Source: Paragordius varius
Taxonomy: Eukaryota > Nematomorpha
Assembly (NCBI GenBank): GCA_964247055.1
Contig: OZ176051.1
Location: forward strand, 806,001-870,000
Direction: 5' to 3'
DNA length: 64,000 nucleotides
Within the stretch, counting starts at the first letter, position 1; each line of letters begins with the position of its first letter. The position numbers were made by a program, and so were the translations under genes. The notes below the pieces were generated by a model. The model ran no database searches and had not been told where the DNA came from. It saw only the letters and a program-made list of their open reading frames with translations. This document shows positions 37,604-50,419 of this stretch, piece after piece.

Positions 37604-40600
37604 ACTAGTCGCATCAATACTCAAGCTAAACATTGTCCTTAAAAATCGGATATTGGTCACCGGTGAACAAAACTATTTTTTATACATTCTCTTAGTAAGA
37701 CTACATCAAAATATAGAGATAATTTGACAAACTCTTTCATATCCGATTTTTACAACGATACTTTAAAAATAAATGTATAAAACTAGGTCTATCAATAAAT
37801 CGCATCAATACTCAAGTTAAACTTTGTCCTTAAAAATCGGAAATTGGTCACCGGTGAACAAAATTATTTTTTATACATTCTCTTAGTAGGACGACTACAT
37901 CAAAATATAGAGATAGTTTGGCAAACTGTTTCATATCCGATTTTTACAACGATACTTTAAACATTAATGTATAAAACTAGTCGCATCAATACTCAAGTTA
38001 AACTTTGTCCTTAAAAATCGAATATTGGTCACCGGTGAACAAAATTATTTTTTATACATTCTCTTAGTAGGACTACATCAAAATATAGAGATAGTTTGGC
38101 AAACTGTTTCATATCCGATTTTTACAACGATACTTTAAACATTAATGTATAAAACTAGTCACATCAATACTCAAGTTAAACTTTGTCCTTAAAAATCGAA
38201 TATTGGTCACCGGTGAACAAAATTATTTTTTATACATTCTCTTAGTAAGACTACATCAAAATATATAGATAATTTGACAAACTCTTTCATATCCGATTTT
38301 TACAACGATACTTTAAAAATAAATGTATAAAACTAGGCGTATCAATAAATCGCATCAATACTCAAGTTAAACTTTGTCCTTAAAAATCGGATATTGGTCA
38401 CCGGTGAACAAAATTATTTTTTATACATTCTCTTAGTAGGACGACTACATCAAAATATAGAAATAGTTTGACAAACTCTTTCATATGCGATTTTTACAAC
38501 GATACTTTAAAAATTAATGTATTAAACTAGTCGCATCAATACTCAAGCTAAACATTGTCCTTAAAAATCGGATATTGGTCACCGGTGAACAAAACTATTT
38601 TTTATACATTCTCTTAGTAAGACTACATCAAAATATAGAGATAATTTGACAAACTCTTTCATATCCGATTTTTACAACGATACTTTAAAAATAAATGTAT
38701 AAAACTAGGTCTATCAATAAATCGCATCAATACTCAAGTTAAACTTTGTCCTTAAAAATCGGATATTGGTCACCGGTGAACAAAATTATTTTTTATACAT
38801 TCTCTTAGTAGGACGACTACATCAAAATATAGAGATAGTTTGGCAAACTGTTTCATATCCGATTTTTACAACGATACTTTAAACATTAATGTATAAAACT
38901 AGTCGCATCAATACTCAAGTTAAACTTTGTCCTTAAAAATCGAATATTGGTCACCGGTGAACAAAATTATTTTTTATACATTCTCTTAGTAGGACTACAT
39001 CAAAATATAGAGATAGTTTGGCAAACTCTTTCATATCCGATTTTTACAACGATACTATAAAAATTAATGTATAAAACTAGTCGCATCAATACTCAAGTTA
39101 AACTTTGTCCTTAAAAATCGGATATTGGTCACCGGTGAACAAAATTATTTTTTATACATTCTCTTAGTAGGACGACTACATCAAAATATAGAAATAGTTT
39201 GACAAACTCTTTCATATGCGATTTTTACAACGATACTTTAAAAATTAATGTATTAAACTAGTCGCATCAATACTCAAGCTAAACATTGTCCTTAAAAATC
39301 GGATATTGGTCACCGGTGAACAAAACTATTTTTTATACATTCTCTTAGTAAGACTACATCGAAATATAGAGATAGTTTGACAAACTCTTTCATATCCGAT
39401 TTTTACAATGATACTTTAAAAATTAATGTATAAAACTAGTCGTATCAATAAATCGCATCAATACTCAAGTTAAACTTTCTCGTTATAAATCGGATATTGG
39501 TCACCGGTGAACAAAATTATTTTTTATACATTCTCTTAGTAGGACTACATCAAAATATAGAGATAGTTTGGCAAACTCTTTCATATCCGATTTTTACAAC
39601 GATACTTTAAAAATTATGGTATTAAACCAGTCGCATCAATACTCAAGTTAAACTTTGTCCTTAAAAATCGAATATTGGTCACCGGTGAACAAAATTATTT
39701 TTTATACATTCTCTTAGTAGGACTACATCAAAATATAGAGATAGTTTGGCAAACTCTTTCATATCCGATTTTTACAACGATACTATAAAAATTAATGTAT
39801 AAAACTAGTCGCATCAATACTCAAGTTAAACTTTGTCCTTAAAAATCGGATATTGGTCACCGATGAACAAAATTATTTTATTTACATTCTCTTAGTAAGA
39901 CTACATCAAAATATAGAAATAGTTTGACAAACTCTTTCATATGCGATTTTTACAACGATACTTTAAAAATTAATGTATTAAACTAGTCGCATCAATACTC
40001 AAGCTAAACATTGTCCTTAAAAATCGGATATTGGTTACCGGTGAACAAAACTATTTTTTATACATTCTCTTAGTAAGACTACATCGAAATATAGAGATAG
40101 TTTGACAAACTCTTTCATATTTGATTTTTACAATGATACTTTAAAAATTAATGTATAAAACTAGTCGTATCAATAAATCGCATCAATACTCAAGTTAAAC
40201 TTTCTCGTTATAAATCGGATATTGGTCACCGGTGAACAAAATTATTTTTAATACATTCTCTTAGTAGGACTACATCAAAATATAGAGATAGTTTGGCAAA
40301 CTCTTTCATATCCGATTTTTACAACGATACTTTAAAAATTATGGTATTAAACCAGTCGCATCAATACTCAAGTTAAACTTTGTCCTTAAAAATCGGATAT
40401 TGGTCACCGGTGAACAAAACTATTTTTTATACATTCTCTTAATAAGACTACATCAAAATATAGAGATAATTTGACAAACTCTTTCATATCCGATTTTTAC
40501 AACGATACTTTAAAAATAAATGTATAAAACTAGGCGTATCAATAAATCGCATCAATACTCAAGTTAAACTTTGTCCTTAAAAATCGGATATTGGTCACCG

Positions 40601-41776
40601 GTGAACAAAATTATTTTTTATACATTCTCTTAGTAGGACGACTACATCAAAATATAGAAATAGTTTGACAAACTCTTTCATATGCGATTTTTACAACGAT
40701 ACTTTAAAAATTAATGTATTAAACTAGTCGCATCAATACTCAAGCTAAACATTGTCCTTAAAAATCGGATATTGGTCACCGGTGAACAAAACTATTTTTT
40801 ATACATTCTCTTAGTAAGACTACATCGAAATATAGAGATAGTTTGACAAACTCTTTCATATCCGATTTTTACAATGATACTTTAAAAATTAATGTATAAA
40901 ACTAGTCGTATCAATAAATCGCATCAATACTCAAGTTAAACTTTCTCGTTAAAAATCGGATATTGGTCACCGGTGAACAAAATTATTTTTTATACATTCT
41001 CTTAGTAGGACTACATCAAAATATAGAGATAGTTTGGCAAACTCTTTCATATCCGATTTTTACAACGATACTTTAAAAATTAATGTATAAAACTAGTCGC
41101 ATCAATACTCAAGTTAAACTTTGTCCTTAAAAATCGAATATTGGTCACCGGTGAACAAAATTATTTTTTATACATTCTCTTAGGACTACATCAAAATATA
41201 GAAATAGTTTGACAAACTCTTTCATATGCGATTTTTACAACGATACTTTAAAAATTAATGTATTAAACTAGTCGCATCAATACTCAAGCTAAACATTGTC
41301 CTTAAAAATCGGATATTGGTCACCGGTGAACAAAACTATTTTTTATACATTCTCTTAGTAAGACTACATCGAAATATAGAGATAGTTTGACAAACTCTTT
41401 CATATCCGATTTTTACAATGATACTTTAAAAATTAATGTATAAAACTAGTCGTATCAATAAATCGCATCAATACTCAAGTTAAACTTTCTCGTTAAAAAT
41501 CGGATATTGGTCACCGGTGAACAAAATTATTTTTTATACATTCTCTTAGTAGGACTACATCAAAATATAGAGATAGTTTGGCAAACTCTTTCATATCCGA
41601 TTTTTACAACGATACTTTAAAAATTAATGTATAAAACTAGTCGCATCAATACTCAAGTTAAACTTTGTCCTTAAAAATCGAATATTGGTCACCGGTGAAC
41701 AAAATTATTTTTTATACATTCTCTTAGGACTACATCAAAATATAGAAATAGTTTGACAAACTCTTTCATATGCGAT
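37603..41776 (+). repeat. Mixed monomers without a traced higher-order unit
   Basis: The same subclasses as in the preceding stretch, in irregular order. Isolated private variants include GGAAATTGG near 37840, CACATCAATAC near 38160, CACCGATGAAC near 39860, CATATTTGATTTTT near 40120 and TTAATAAGAC near 40440. Near 41 kb the TCGAATAT, TTAGGACTAC, CATATGCG group appears twice within about 560 bp. Confidence 0.7.
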
Positions 41777-43502
41777 TTTTACAACGATACTTTAAAAATT
41801 AATGTATAAAACTAGTCGCATCAATACTCAAGTTAAACTTTGTCCTTAAAAATCGGATATTGGTCACCGGTGAACAAAATTATTTTATTTACATTCTCTT
41901 AGTAAGACTACATCAAAATATAGAAATAGTTTCACAAACTCTTTCATATCCGATTTTTACAACGATACTTTAAAAATTAATGTATTAAACTAGTCGCATC
42001 AATACTCAAGTTACACTTTGTCCTTAAAATCGGATATTGTTCACCGGTGAACAAAATTATTTTTTATACATTCTCTTAGCAAGACTACATCAAAATATAG
42101 AGATAGTTTGACAAACTCTTTCATATCCGATTTTTACAACGATACTTTAAAAATTATGGTATTAAACCAGTCGCATCAATACTCAAGTTAAACTTTGTCC
42201 TTAAAAATCGGATATTGGTCACCGGTGAACAAAACTATTTTTTATACATTCTCTTAGTAAGACTACATCAAAATATAGAGATAATTTGACAAACTCTTTC
42301 ATATCCGATTTTTACAACGATACTTTAAAAATAAATGTATAAAACTAGGCGTATCAATAAATCGCATCAATACTCAAGTTAAACTTTGTCCTTAAAAATC
42401 GGATATTGGTCACCGGTGAACAAAACTATTTTTTATACATTCTCTTAGTAGGACTACATCAAAATATAGAGATAGTTTGGCAAACTCTTTCATATCCGAT
42501 TTTTACAACGATACTTTAAAAATTATGGTATTAAACCAGTCGCATCAATACTCAAGTTAAACTTTGTCCTTAAAAATCGGATATTGGTCACCGGTGAACA
42601 AAACTATTTTTTATACATTCTCTTAGTAAGACTACATCAAAATATAGAGATAATTTGACAAACTCTTTCATATCCGATTTTTACAACGATACTTTAAAAA
42701 TAAATGTATAAAACTAGGCGTATCAATAAATCGCATCAATACTCAAGTTAAACTTTGTCCTTAAAAATCGGATATTGGTCACCGGTGAACAAAATTATTT
42801 TTTATACATTCTCTTAGTAGGACGACTACATCAAAATATAGAGATAGTTTGGCAAACTGTTTCATATCCGATTTTTACAACGATACTTTAAAAATTAATG
42901 TATAAAACTAGTCGCATCAATACTCAAGTTAAACTTTGTCCTTAAAAATCGAATATTGGTCACCGGTGAACAAAATTATTTTTTATACATTCTCTTAGGA
43001 CTACATCAAAATATAGAAATAGTTTGACAAACTCTTTCATATGCGATTTTTACAACGATACTTTAAAAATTAATATATTAAACCAGTCGCATCAATACTC
43101 AAGTTAAACTTTGTCCTTAAAAATCGGATATTGGTCACCGGTGAACAAAACTATTTTTTATACATTCTCTTAGTAAGACTACATCAAAATATAGAGATAA
43201 TTTGACAAACTCTTTCATATCCGATTTTTACAACGATACTTTAAAAATAAATGTATAAACCTAGGCGTATCAATAAATCGCATCAATACTCAAGTTAAAC
43301 TTTGTCCTTAAAAATCGGATATTGGTCACCGGTGAACAAAATTATTTTTTATACATTCTCTTAGTAGGACGACTACATCAAAATATAGAGATAGTTTGGC
43401 AAACTCTTTCATATCCGATTTTTACAACGATACTTTAAAAATTAATGTATAAAACTAGTCGCATCAATACTCAAGTTAAACTTTGTCCTTAAAAATCGGA
43501 TA

Positions 43503-43520
43503 TTGGTCACCGGTGAACAA
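43503..43520. repeat. TCACCGGTGA palindrome (majority form)
   Basis: The reference copy reads TTGGTCACCGGTGAACAA, an 18-bp palindrome with one mismatched pair (G and A flanking the perfect 10-bp core TCACCGGTGA). It is the most GC-rich spot in an AT-rich monomer. Its outer GGTCA and TGAAC resemble inverted nuclear-receptor half-sites four bases apart, but that is only a resemblance. Scattered copies carry asymmetric changes, for example GTTACCGGTGA, TCATCGGTGA, TCACCCGTGA, TCACCTGTGA and TCAACCGGTGA. Confidence 0.93.
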
Positions 43521-43570
43521 AATTATTTTTTATACATTCTCTTAGTAAGACTACATCAAAATATAGAGAT

Positions 43571-43583
43571 AGTTTGGCAAACT
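43571..43583. repeat. AGTTTG-R-CAAACT odd-centred dyad
   Basis: Six-base complementary arms AGTTTG and CAAACT flank a single central base, which is A or G depending on subfamily, so the common variation falls at the unpaired centre. Subfamilies with AATTTGACAAACT or AGTTTCACAAACT lose one pair. The element lies just left of the right arm of the 14-bp inverted repeat. Confidence 0.88.
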
Positions 43584-45459
43584 CTTTCATATCCGATTTT
43601 TACAACGATACTTTAAAAATTAATGTATTAAACTAGTCGCATCAATACTCAAGTTAAACTTTGTCCTTAAAATCGGATATTGTTCACCGGTGAACAAAAT
43701 TATTTTTTATACATTCTCTTAGCAAGACTACATGAAAATATAGAGATAGTTTGACAAACTCTTTCATATCCGATTTTTACAACGATACTTTAAAAATTAT
43801 GGTATTAAACCAGTCGCATCAATACTCAAGTTAAACTTTGTCCTTAAAAATCGGATATTGGTCACCGGTGAACAAAACTATTTTTTATACATTCTCTTAG
43901 TAAGACTACATCGAAATATAGAGATAGTTTGACAAACTCTTTCATATCCGATTTTTACAATGATACTTTAAAAATTAATGTATAAAACTAGTCGTATCAA
44001 TAAATCGCATCAATACTCAAGTTAAACTTTCTCGTTAAAAATCGGATATTGGTCACCGGTGAACAAAATTATTTTTTATACATTCTCTTAGTAGGACTAC
44101 ATCAAAATATAGAGATAGTTTGGCAAACTCTTTCATATCCGATTTTTACAACGATACTTTAAAAATTAATGTATAAAACTAGTCGCATCAATACTCAAGT
44201 TAAACTTTGTCCTTAAAAATCGGATATTGGTCACCGGTGAACAAAATTATTTTATTTACATTCTCTTAGTAAGACTACATCAAAATATAGAAATAGTTTC
44301 ACAAACTCTTTCATATCCGATTTTTACAACGATACTTTAAAAATTAATGTATTAAACTAGTCGCATCAATACTCAAGTTACACTTTGTCCTTAAAATCGG
44401 ATATTGTTCACCGGTGAACAAAATTATTTTTTATACATTCTCTTAGCAAGACTACATCAAAATATAGAGATAGTTTGACAAACTCTTTCATATCCGATTT
44501 TTACAACGATACTTTAAAAATTATGGTATTAAACCAGTCGCATCAATACTCAAGTTAAACTTTGTCCTTAAAAATCGGATATTGGTCACCGGTGAACAAA
44601 ACTATTTTTTATACATTCTCTTAGTAAGACTACATCAAAATATAGAGATAATTTGACAAACTCTTTCATATCCGATTTTTACAACGATACTTTAAAAATA
44701 AATGTATAAAACTAGGCGTATCAATAAATCGCATCAATACTCAAGTTAAACTTTGTCCTTAAAAATCGGATATTGGTCACCGGTGAACAAAACTATTTTT
44801 TATACATTCTCTTAGTAGGACTACATCAAAATATAGAGATAGTTTGGCAAACTCTTTCATATCCGATTTTTACAACGATACTTTAAAAATTATGGTATTA
44901 AACCAGTCGCATCAATACTCAAGTTAAACTTTGTCCTTAAAAATCGGATATTGGTCACCGGTGAACAAAACTATTTTTTATACATTCTCTTAGTAAGACT
45001 ACATCAAAATATAGAGATAATTTGACAAACTCTTTCATATCCGATTTTTACAACGATACTTTAAAAATAAATGTATAAAACTAGGCGTATCAATAAATCG
45101 CATCAATACTCAAGTTAAACTTTGTCCTTAAAAATCGGATATTGGTCACCGGTGAACAAAATTATTTTTTATACATTCTCTTAGTAGGACGACTACATCA
45201 AAATATAGAGATAGTTTGGCAAACTGTTTCATATCCGATTTTTACAACGATACTTTAAAAATTAATGTATAAAACTAGTCGCATCAATACTCAAGTTAAA
45301 CTTTGTCCTTAAAAATCGAATATTGGTCACCGGTGAACAAAATTATTTTTTATACATTCTCTTAGGACTACATCAAAATATAGAAATAGTTTGACAAACT
45401 CTTTCATATGCGATTTTTACAACGATACTTTAAAAATTAATATATTAAACCAGTCGCAT

Positions 45460-48042
45460 CAATACTCAAGTTAAACTTTGTCCTTAAAAATCGGATATTG
45501 GTCACCGGTGAACAAAACTATTTTTTATACATTCTCTTAGTAAGACTACATCAAAATATAGAGATAATTTGACAAACTCTTTCATATCCGATTTTTACAA
45601 CGATACTTTAAAAATAAATGTATAAACCTAGGCGTATCAATAAATCGCATCAATACTCAAGTTAAACTTTGTCCTTAAAAATCGGATATTGGTCACCGGT
45701 GAACAAAATTATTTTTTATACATTCTCTTAGTAGGACGACTACATCAAAATATAGAGATAGTTTGGCAAACTCTTTCATATCCGATTTTTACAACGATAC
45801 TTTAAAAATTAATGTATAAAACTAGTCGCATCAATACTCAAGTTAAACTTTGTCCTTAAAAATCGGATATTGGTCACCGGTGAACAAAATTATTTTATTT
45901 ACATTCTCTTAGTAAGACTACATCAAAATATAAAAATAGTTTCACAAACTCTTTCATATCCGATTTTTACAACGATACTTTAAAAATTAATGTATTAAAC
46001 TAGTCGCATCAATACTCAAGTTAAACTTTGTCCTTAAAATCGGATATTGTTCACCGGTGAACAAAATTATTTTTTATACATTCTCTTAGCAAGACTACAT
46101 GAAAATATAGAGATAGTTTGACAAACTCTTTCATATCCGATTTTTACAACGATACTTTAAAAATTATGGTATTAAACCAGTCGCATCAATACTCAAGTTA
46201 AACTTTGTCCTTAAAAATCGGATATTGGTCACCGGTGAACAAAACTATTTTTTATACATTCTCTTAGTAAGACTACATCAAAATATAGAGATAATTTGAC
46301 AAACTCTTTCATATCCGATTTTTACAACGATACTTTAAAAATAAATGTATAAAACTAGGCGTATCAATAAATCGCATCAATACTCAAGTTAAACTTTGTC
46401 CTTAAAAATCGGATATTGGTCACCGGTGAACAAAATTATTTTTTATACATTCTCTTAGTAGGACGACTACATCAAAATATAGAGATAGTTTGGCAAACTG
46501 TTTCATATCCGATTTTTACAACGATACTTTAAAAATTAATGTATTAAACTAGTCGCATCAATACTCAAGTTAAACTTTGTCCTTAAAAATCGAATATTGG
46601 TCACCGGTGAACAAAATTATTTTTTATACATTCTCTTAGGACTACATCAAAATATAGAAATAGTTTGACAAACTCTTTCATATGCGATTTTTACAACGAT
46701 ACTTTAAAAATTAATGTATTAAACTAGTCGCATCAATACTCAAGCTAAACATTGTCCTTAAAAATCGGATATTGGTCACCGGTGAACAAAACTATTTTTT
46801 ATACATTCTCTTAGTAAGACTACATCAAAATATAGAGATAGTTTGACAAACTCTTTCATATCCGATTTTTACAACGATACTTTAAAAATTATGGTATTAA
46901 ACCAGTCGCATCAATACTCAAGTTAAACTTTGTCCTTAAAAATCGGATATTGGTCACCGGTGAACAAAACTATTTTTTATACATTCTCTTAGTAAGACTA
47001 CATCAAAATATAGAGATAATTTGACAAACTCTTTCATATCCGATTTTTACAACGATACTTTAAAAATAAATGTATAAAACTAGGCGTATCAATAAATCGC
47101 ATCAATACTCAAGTTAAACTTTGTCCTTAAAAATCGGATATTGGTCACCGGTGAACAAAATTATTTTTTATACATTCTCTTAGTAGGACGACTACATCAA
47201 AATATAGAGATAGTTTGGCAAACTCTTTCATATCCGATTTTTACAACGATACTTTAAAAATTAATGTATAAAACTAGTCGCATCAATACTCAAGTTAAAC
47301 TTTGTCCTTAAAAATCGGATATTGGTCACCGGTGAACAAAATTATTTTATTTACATTCTCTTAGTAAGACTACATCAAAATATAAAAATAGTTTCACAAA
47401 CTCTTTCATATCCGATTTTTACAACGATACTTTAAAAATTAATGTATTAAACTAGTCGCATCAATACTCAAGTTAAACTTTGTCCTTAAAATCGGATATT
47501 GTTCACCGGTGAACAAAATTATTTTTTATACATTCTCTTAGCAAGACTACATGAAAATATAGAGATAGTTTGACAAACTCTTTCATATCCGATTTTTACA
47601 ACGATACTTTAAAAATTATGGTATTAAACCAGTCGCATCAATACTCAAGTTAAACTTTGTCCTTAAAAATCGGATATTGGTCACCGGTGAACAAAACTAT
47701 TTTTTATACATTCTCTTAGTAAGACTACATCAAAATATAGAGATAATTTGACAAACTCTTTCATATCCGATTTTTACAACGATACTTTAAAAATAAATGT
47801 ATAAAACTAGGCGTATCAATAAATCGCATCAATACTCAAGTTAAACTTTGTCCTTAAAAATCGGATATTGGTCACCGGTGAACAAAATTATTTTTTATAC
47901 ATTCTCTTAGTAGGACGACTACATCAAAATATAGAGATAGTTTGGCAAACTGTTTCATATCCGATTTTTACAACGATACTTTAAAAATTAATGTATTAAA
48001 CTAGTCGCATCAATACTCAAGTTAAACTTTGTCCTTAAAAAT
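45460..48042 (+). repeat. 1452-bp eight-monomer tandem duplication
   Basis: About 45460-46590 matches 46912-48042 at +1452, with TAAAAATAGTTTCAC (45931 and 47383), CATGAAAATATAG (46098 and 47550) and GTAGGACGAC (45731 and 47183). It overlaps the second copy of the 2367-bp duplication, so it arose later than that event or involved its product. The TAAAAATAG change is present in both copies here but not in the copies near 41.9 or 44.3 kb. Confidence 0.85.
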
Positions 48043-49271
48043 CGGATATTGGTCACCGGTGAACAAAACTATTTTTTATACATTCTCTTAGTAAGACTAC
48101 ATCAAAATATAGAGATAATTTGACAAACTCTTTCATATCCGATTTTTACAACGATACTTTAAAAATAAATGTATAAAACTAGGCGTATCAATAAATCGCA
48201 TCAATACTCAAGTTAAACTTTGTCCTTAAAAATCGGATATTGGTCACCGGTGAACAAAATTATTTTTTATACATTCTCTTAGTGGGACTACATCAAAATA
48301 TAGAGATAGTTTGGCAAACTCTTTCATATCCGATTTTTACAACGATACTTTAAAAATTAATGTATAAAACTAGTCGCATCAATACTCAAGTTAAACTTTG
48401 TCCTTAAAATCGGATATTGTTCACCGGTGAACAAAACTATTTTTTATACATTCTCTTAGTAAGACTACATCAAAATATAGAGATAATTTGACAAACTCTT
48501 TCATATCCGATTTTTACAACGATACTTTAAAAATAAATGTATAAAACTAGGCGTATCAATAAATCGCATCAATACTCAAGTTAAACTTTGTCCTTAAAAA
48601 TCGGATATTGGTCACCGGTGAACAAAATTATTTTTTATACATTCTCTTAGTAGGACTACATCAAAATATAGAGATAGTTTGGCAAACTCTTTCATATCCG
48701 ATTTTTACAATGATACTTTAAAAATTAATGTATAAAACTAGTCGTATCAATAAATCGCATCAATACTCAAGTTAAACTTTCTCGTTAAAAATCGGATATT
48801 GGTCACCGGTGAACAAAATTATTTTTTATACATTCTCTTAGTAGGACTACATCAAAATATAGAGATAGTTTGACAAACTCTTTCATATCCGATTTTTACA
48901 ATGATACTTTAAAAATTAATGTATAAAACTAGTCGTATCAATAAATCGCATCAATACTCAAGTTAAACTTTCTCGTTAAAAATCGGATATTGGTCACCGG
49001 TGAACAAAATTATTTTTTATACATTCTCTTAGTAGGACTACATCAAAATATAGAGATAGTTTGGCAAACTCTTTCATATCCGATTTTTACAACGATACTT
49101 TAAAAATTAATGTGTTAAACTAGTCGCATCCATACTCAAGTTAAACTTTGTCCTTAAAAATCGGATATTGGTCACCGGTGAACAAAATTATTTTTTATAC
49201 ATTCTCTTAGTAAGACTTCATCAAAATATAGAAATAGTTTGACAAACTCTTTCATATCCGATTTTTACAAC

Positions 49272-49444
49272 GATACTTTAAAAATTAATGTGTTAAACTA
49301 GTCGCATCCATACTCAAGTTAAACTTTGTCCTTAAAAATCGGATATTGGTCACCGGTGAACAAAATTATTTTTTATACATTCTCTTAGTAAGACCAAAAT
49401 ATGGAGATAGTTTGACAAACTCTTTCATATCCGATTTTTACAAC
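49272..49444 (+). repeat. 173-bp monomer subclass with AAGACCAAAATATGG
   Basis: A 5-bp deletion removes part of CTACATCAAAATATAG, giving AAGACCAAAATATGGAG. The copy starts with AATGTGTTAAAC and CGCATCCATACTC. Other copies end near 52102-52117, 54635-54650 and 56272-56287, so this class is restricted to the right part of the window and marks its duplications. Confidence 0.88.
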
Positions 49445-49622
49445 GATACTTTAAAAATTATGGTATTAAACCAGTCGCATCAATACTCAAGTTAAACTTT
49501 GTCCTTAAAAATCGGATATTGGTCACCGGTGAACAAAATTATTTTTTATACATTCTCTTAGTAAGACTACATCAAAATATAGAGATAGTTTGACAAACTC
49601 TTTTATATCCGATTTTTACAAC

Positions 49623-49802
49623 GATACTTTAAAAATTAATGTATAAAACTAGTCGCATCAATACTCAAGTTAAACTTTATCCTTAAAAATCAGATATTGG
49701 TCACCGGTGAACAAAATAATTGTTTATACATTCTCTTAGTAAGAGTACATATAAAAATATAGAGATAGTTTGACAAACTCTTTCATATCCGATTTTTACA
49801 AC
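49623..49802 (+). repeat. 180-bp monomer subclass with AATAATTGTTTATAC
   Basis: Linked markers are CTTTATCCTTAAAAATCAGATATTGG, AATAATTGTTTATAC and AAGAGTACATATAAAAATATAG (+2 bp). The CAGATAT change breaks one pair of the 14-bp inverted repeat. Further copies lie near 52430, 54960, 56600, 59851 and 60031; the last two are in direct tandem, 180 bp apart. I did not see this class left of 49 kb, so it arose or survived only in this part of the array. Confidence 0.88.
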
Positions 49803-50419
49803 GATACTTTAAAAATTATGGTATTAAACCAGTCGCATCAATACTCAAGTTAAACTTTGTCCTTAAAAATCGGATATTGGTCACCGGTGAACAAAACTTT
49901 TTATACATTCTCTTAGTAAGACCACATCAAAATATAGAGATAATTTGACAAACTCTTTCATATCCGATTTTTACAACGATACTTTAAAAATAAATGTATA
50001 AAACTAGTCGTATCAATAAATCGCATCAATACTCAAGTTAAACTTTCTCGTTAAAAATCGGATATTGGTCACCGGTGAACAAAATTATTTTTTATACATT
50101 CTCTTAGTAGGACTACATCAAAATATAGAGATAGTTTGGCAAACTCTTTCATATCCTCTTTTTACAACGATACTTTAAAAATTAATGTATAAAACTAGTC
50201 GCATCAATACTCAAGTTAAACTTTGCCCTTAAAAATCGGATATTGGTCACCGGTGAACAAAATTATTTTATTTACATTCTCTTAGTAAGACTACATCAAA
50301 ATATAGAAATAGTTTCACAAACTCTTTCATATCCGATTTTTACAACGATACTTTAAAAATTAATGTATTAAACTAGTCGCATCAATACTCAAGTTAAACT
50401 TTGTCCTTAAAATCGGATA

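Larger units (their letters stand above)
43490..43602. repeat. 14-bp inverted repeat spanning 113 bp of the monomer
   Basis: The left arm TAAAAATCGGATAT (43490-43503) and right arm ATATCCGATTTTTA (43589-43602) are exact reverse complements with 85 bp between. The pair occurs in nearly every monomer of the window. Since the monomers are tandem, each right arm also faces the next left arm across 65 bp in a standard 178-bp copy, so two alternative hairpin or cruciform pairings exist. The loop of the larger one holds two further dyads. Recurrent classes break one pair: TCGAATAT in the left arm, ATATGCG in the right arm; both hit the same base pair. The conservation suggests constraint or a mobile-element origin, neither proven. 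Confidence 0.95.
43429..43606 (+). repeat. Representative 178-bp monomer
   Basis: This copy is close to the majority sequence and serves as a reference; it departs mainly in having G at the centre of the AGTTTG-R-CAAACT dyad. By my count the majority monomer has 49 G+C in 178 bases (about 28%), with 29 C and 20 G on the plus strand. It has five CpGs: in GTCGCAT, ATCGGAT, ACCGGT, ATCCGAT and the CAACGAT junction. It contains SpeI (ACTAGT), BstEII (GGTCACC) and AgeI (ACCGGT) sites shared by many copies, so digestion should give a ladder. A and T tracts of five or six bases occur at four places. The chosen phase, starting at GATACT, is arbitrary. Confidence 0.97.
41776..46272 (+). repeat. 2367-bp tandem duplication
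   Basis: About 41776-43905 matches 44143-46272 at +2367. Markers are TTACACTTTGTCC (42011 and 44378), AAACCTAGGCG (43257 and 45624) and CATGAAAATATAG (43731 and 46098). One patch, about 43527-43580, breaks the match: copy 1 reads TTTTTTATACATTC with AGAGATAGTTTGG, copy 2 reads TTTATTTACATTC with the TTTCACAAAC class. Both sides of the patch agree, which suggests gene conversion from another monomer. Confidence 0.85.

Noticed and set aside
43507-43516. Integrase or resolvase attachment site at the palindrome
   Set aside because: A palindrome present hundreds of times with no recombinase gene or unique flanking sequence gives no support for a specific attachment site.
43571-43583. Bacterial promoter signal (TTGACA with downstream AT-rich boxes)
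   Set aside because: TTGACA is simply the A-centred form of the repeated dyad and occurs once per monomer in an evidently eukaryotic satellite with no gene downstream.
43571-43606. Rho-independent terminator or small hairpin RNA
   Set aside because: The dyad has six-base AT-rich arms and is followed by mixed sequence before the T tract. It recurs in every monomer and marks no transcript end.
43429-43606. Match to the Arabidopsis 178-bp or primate alpha-satellite repeats
   Set aside because: The period is similar, but no characteristic segment of either family as I know them appears in the monomer.
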